Below are positions 4,540 through 5,782 of a stretch of DNA of 5,782 nt, one piece after another. Both the position numbers and the translations under genes were made by a program. The stretch is taken from the NCBI GenBank assembly GCA_938008925.1, contig CALLIQ010000057.1, forward strand, positions 1 through 5,782, written 5' to 3'. The notes below the pieces were generated by a model, which saw only the letters and a program-made list of their open reading frames with translations, was not told the DNA's origin and did not search any database. Origin of the DNA: an uncultured Acidimicrobiales bacterium. GTDB lineage: Bacteria > Actinomycetota > Acidimicrobiia > Acidimicrobiales > SZUA-35. Each line of letters starts with the position of its first letter. The first letter of the stretch is position 1.

Positions 4540-5240
4540 CTCTTGAGCAGGTGGGCGGCACCATGTGTGCTGTTCAGCACTGCGTTCTCGCCGTACAGCG
4601 TTTCCTTCTGCCAGCCGTAGTTCTTCCGATTCGCCGCCAGTGGTGCCAGTTCGGCAGCTCGTGTCATGGCGGCGTCGTCGAGCTGATCGAGGGGCACCGC
4701 CGCCTCGACGAAGCCCGCCTGATGAGCGGCCGGTGCGGTCCAGCGCTTGGCCAGCATGATCGTCTCGTGGAAGGCCGGCGCCGGAATCTTGTGTTTGAAG
4801 AGAGCGACTTCCGGACCGGGAACGGTGAGGCCGATCTGGAGTTCGTTCGCGCAGAGAAAGCCCCGGTCTTCTCGCATGATGCGCACGTCATGACACAGCG
4901 AGGCCATGAACCCGGCCCCGAATGCGTGACCGTTCACCGCTGCCACCGTCGGAACCGGCAACGTGATGATGCGCCCCATTACGGCCATGAACTCGGCGCC
5001 GAACACGGCCCGGTCGCCGCCCCGGTGTTCGGGGTCGTCGGCCGAGAGCCAGTCGAGATCGAGTCCGTTCGAGAAGAACTTCTCGTTGGCTGACTTCGTG
5101 ACGAGTGCAGCGGGCCCGTCGGACGCTTCGATCGTGTCGAGCGCCTTCGCCCACTCGCGGACGAACGTGGTGTTCCACCGGTTCTCACCGTCGACCATGG
5201 TGAGGACGAAGACATCGTCATGACGTTCCAGCTCGATCAT
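4512..5240 (-). CDS. Enoyl-CoA hydratase/isomerase family protein, isomerase-like
   Basis: The 242-residue protein has the crotonase fold. Oxyanion-hole segments are FFSNGLDLDWL (55-65) and NGHAFGAGFMASLCHDVRIM (103-122). In the hydratase archetype two glutamates act (Glu144 and Glu164 of the rat enzyme). Here the first falls on GFM (110-112), with no Glu, while the second is retained as Glu133 in ANELQIGL (131-138). A single glutamate at this place, as in the NETQLGI motif of mitochondrial delta3,delta2-enoyl-CoA isomerase, suggests the enzyme shifts a double bond in unsaturated fatty acyl-CoAs during beta-oxidation rather than adding water. The SNGLDLDW and GFMASL segments also recall plant peroxisomal isomerases. 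The C-terminus (LLKSYGLTRGED) is short and has no peroxisomal-type signal, as expected in bacteria. ATG at 5240 has TAGGGT exactly 6 nt upstream, suggesting a leaderless transcript. The stop overlaps the convergent membrane-protein gene by 28 bp. Neighbours give no pathway clue. Confidence 0.93.
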   Translation of the reverse strand: MIELERHDDVFVLTMVDGENRWNTTFVREWAKALDTIEASDGPAALVTKSANEKFFSNGLDLDWLSADDPEHRGGDRAVFGAEFMAVMGRIITLPVPTVAAVNGHAFGAGFMASLCHDVRIMREDRGFLCANELQIGLTVPGPEVALFKHKIPAPAFHETIMLAKRWTAPAAHQAGFVEAAVPLDQLDDAAMTRAAELAPLAANRKNYGWQKETLYGENAVLNSTHGAAHLLKSYGLTRGED

Positions 5241-5246
5241 GGGCCG

Positions 5247-5252
5247 ACCCTA
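5247..5252 (-). promoter_or_regulatory. Candidate -10 of the hydratase/isomerase gene (leaderless)
   Basis: TAGGGT on the minus strand (5252-5247) fits TAnnnT and ends 6 nt before the ATG at 5240, the same spacing as for the marR- and arsR-type genes. No canonical -35 is visible. Confidence 0.35.
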
Positions 5253-5260
5253 GTTCCACC

Positions 5261-5286
5261 TCCGACCGTTCTCGGAAGTGCTCCGA
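5261..5286. repeat. Three alternating TCCGA half-sites upstream of the hydratase/isomerase gene
   Basis: TCCGA (5261-5265), its inverse TCGGA (5272-5276) and TCCGA (5282-5286) have centres 11 and 10 bp apart, so all face one side of the helix. CTCCGAC itself recurs as a direct repeat 21 bp apart (5260-5266, 5281-5287). They cover the region where the -35 would lie. This could be a regulator-binding site, but such pentamers are not rare in GC-rich DNA. Confidence 0.25.
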
Positions 5287-5288
5287 CG

Positions 5289-5319
5289 GGAAGCGCGAGG
5301 TTCGGTGTGTGCGCCTTCC
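5289..5319. other. Imperfect hairpin in the intergenic region
   Basis: GGAAGCGC (5289-5296) pairs with GCGCCTTCC (5311-5319) with one bulged C and a 14-nt loop. It lies between the PH-domain gene end and the hydratase/isomerase promoter region. There is no T-run, so it is not a typical terminator; it may act at that position after the minus-strand PH-domain gene, or be incidental. Confidence 0.2.
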
Positions 5320-5358
5320 GCGACCCTGATCATCTGATCCCAGGTTCGAAACCGTGAT

Positions 5359-5775
5359 TCAGCGACCGCCCATGCAGATCGCTCGAATCTCCTCGATCAG
5401 CCTGTCGTCGATCTTCCGTGCCTTTCGCCTCCGATTCGAGAATGCGGTCGCCCCGTAGTTGCGCTTCTTGGTCCAGACGACCATTGGGCGGCCGAACGGC
5501 GGGGTGAGCTCGCGGTCGATGTGGGTGATGTCATCGAAAGGAATCTCGTGAGCGACGACCAAGTTCTGGATCGTCAGCGTTCGACCGAGGTGATCGATCT
5601 CGACTCGGCAGCGCCGCCAATCCATGTAGGCGAGCGCCAACACGACTCCGCCGGCGAAAACAGCCATGAGAGCCGCCTGTAGTGATGCGGTGAAGCCGAC
5701 GAGCAGCGTGAGGAGCAGCGTTCCGATCGCAAGGCTCTTGGCTTGCAGTTCCAGGCCACGACTGCGGTAGATCAC
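5359..5775 (-). CDS. Small membrane protein with bacterial PH-like domain
   Basis: The 138-residue frame starts with GTG at 5775 and ends with TGA at 5361-5359. Two adjacent hydrophobic segments (about residues 13-30 and 33-51) form a membrane hairpin. A soluble region follows with the strand pattern of small actinobacterial PH-like domains: CRVEIDHLGRTLTIQNLVV (56-74), AHEIPFDDITHIDREL (75-90), GRPMVVWTK (95-103) and a final helix (DDRLIEEIRAI, 123-133). Family members are membrane-anchored with the PH-like domain in the cytoplasm, and their function is generally unknown. A very basic stretch (NRRRKARK, 114-121) precedes the last helix. The start is doubtful: the frame stays open to the window edge (Asp-Pro before the GTG), so the true start may lie outside. 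It is in the same orientation as the hydratase/isomerase gene, with a 118-bp gap, so co-transcription is possible but not shown. Confidence 0.7.
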   Translation of the reverse strand: MIYRSRGLELQAKSLAIGTLLLTLLVGFTASLQAALMAVFAGGVVLALAYMDWRRCRVEIDHLGRTLTIQNLVVAHEIPFDDITHIDRELTPPFGRPMVVWTKKRNYGATAFSNRRRKARKIDDRLIEEIRAICMGGR

Positions 5776-5782
5776 CGGGTCC

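Noticed and set aside
3744..5093. Plus-strand open frame of 449 codons beginning in the loop of the long hairpin
   Set aside because: Its translation is Arg/Gly-rich without domains, and it overlaps the six-helix protein in another frame and runs antisense to the isomerase gene. The preceding GGAGGG is also too close to the ATG for normal initiation.
5325..5344. CCTGATCA / TGATCCCAGG imperfect hairpin as terminator of the PH-domain gene
   Set aside because: The stem has a two-base bulge, a minimal loop and no T-run, so the support is too weak to list.
1..5782. Mobile elements, CRISPR arrays, tRNA or rRNA genes
   Set aside because: No transposase or integrase motif, no regularly spaced direct repeats, and no tRNA-like or rRNA-like segments were found on reading either strand.

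Overview
This 5.8 kb window is high-GC DNA with GTG starts, few Shine-Dalgarno sequences and several TAnnnT hexamers placed just upstream of start codons. Together with an SCO6745-family protein, this points to an actinomycete-type chromosome (phylum Actinomycetota, possibly Acidimicrobiia; the class is inference only). I saw no rRNA, tRNA, CRISPR array, transposase or phage gene. Gene density is high: no gap exceeds about 200 bp, and two convergent gene pairs overlap at their stop codons.

Layout. Bases 1-555 (minus) hold the N-terminal 185 residues of an SCO6745-family protein whose end lies off the left edge. Bases 659-796 (plus) hold a possible 45-residue two-helix membrane peptide with a good promoter match in front. 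Bases 832-1317 (minus) encode a MarR-family repressor, divergent from a ten-helix EamA/DMT exporter at 1454-2410 (plus). The 136 bp between them carries two related palindromes 21 bp apart, one over each gene's likely promoter, so the pair looks like an autoregulated repressor and its exporter.

The exporter overlaps by 23 bp the convergent end of a DUF318/ArsP-type permease (2388-3311, minus). That permease is divergent from a 101-residue ArsR-family repressor (3371-3676, plus), and an ATCAA-N6-TTGAT operator candidate lies between the two starts. This is a second regulator-transporter pair, probably responding to a metalloid or thiol-reactive compound. Both proteins have unusual cysteine patterns.

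Between arsR and the next gene (3677-3867) lies a run of inverted repeats: a terminator-like GGCGCC hairpin, a 14-bp-arm hairpin, a potential H-type pseudoknot and two mutually exclusive hairpins. No known RNA family was recognised here, and this is the most interesting unexplained stretch in the window. It leads to an unrecognised six-helix membrane protein (3868-4539, plus).

That gene overlaps by 28 bp the convergent end of a crotonase-fold enoyl-CoA hydratase/isomerase (4512-5240, minus), which keeps only one of the two hydratase glutamates and so looks like an isomerase. The window closes with a small two-helix protein carrying a bacterial PH-like domain (5359-5775, minus), whose start may lie beyond the right edge.
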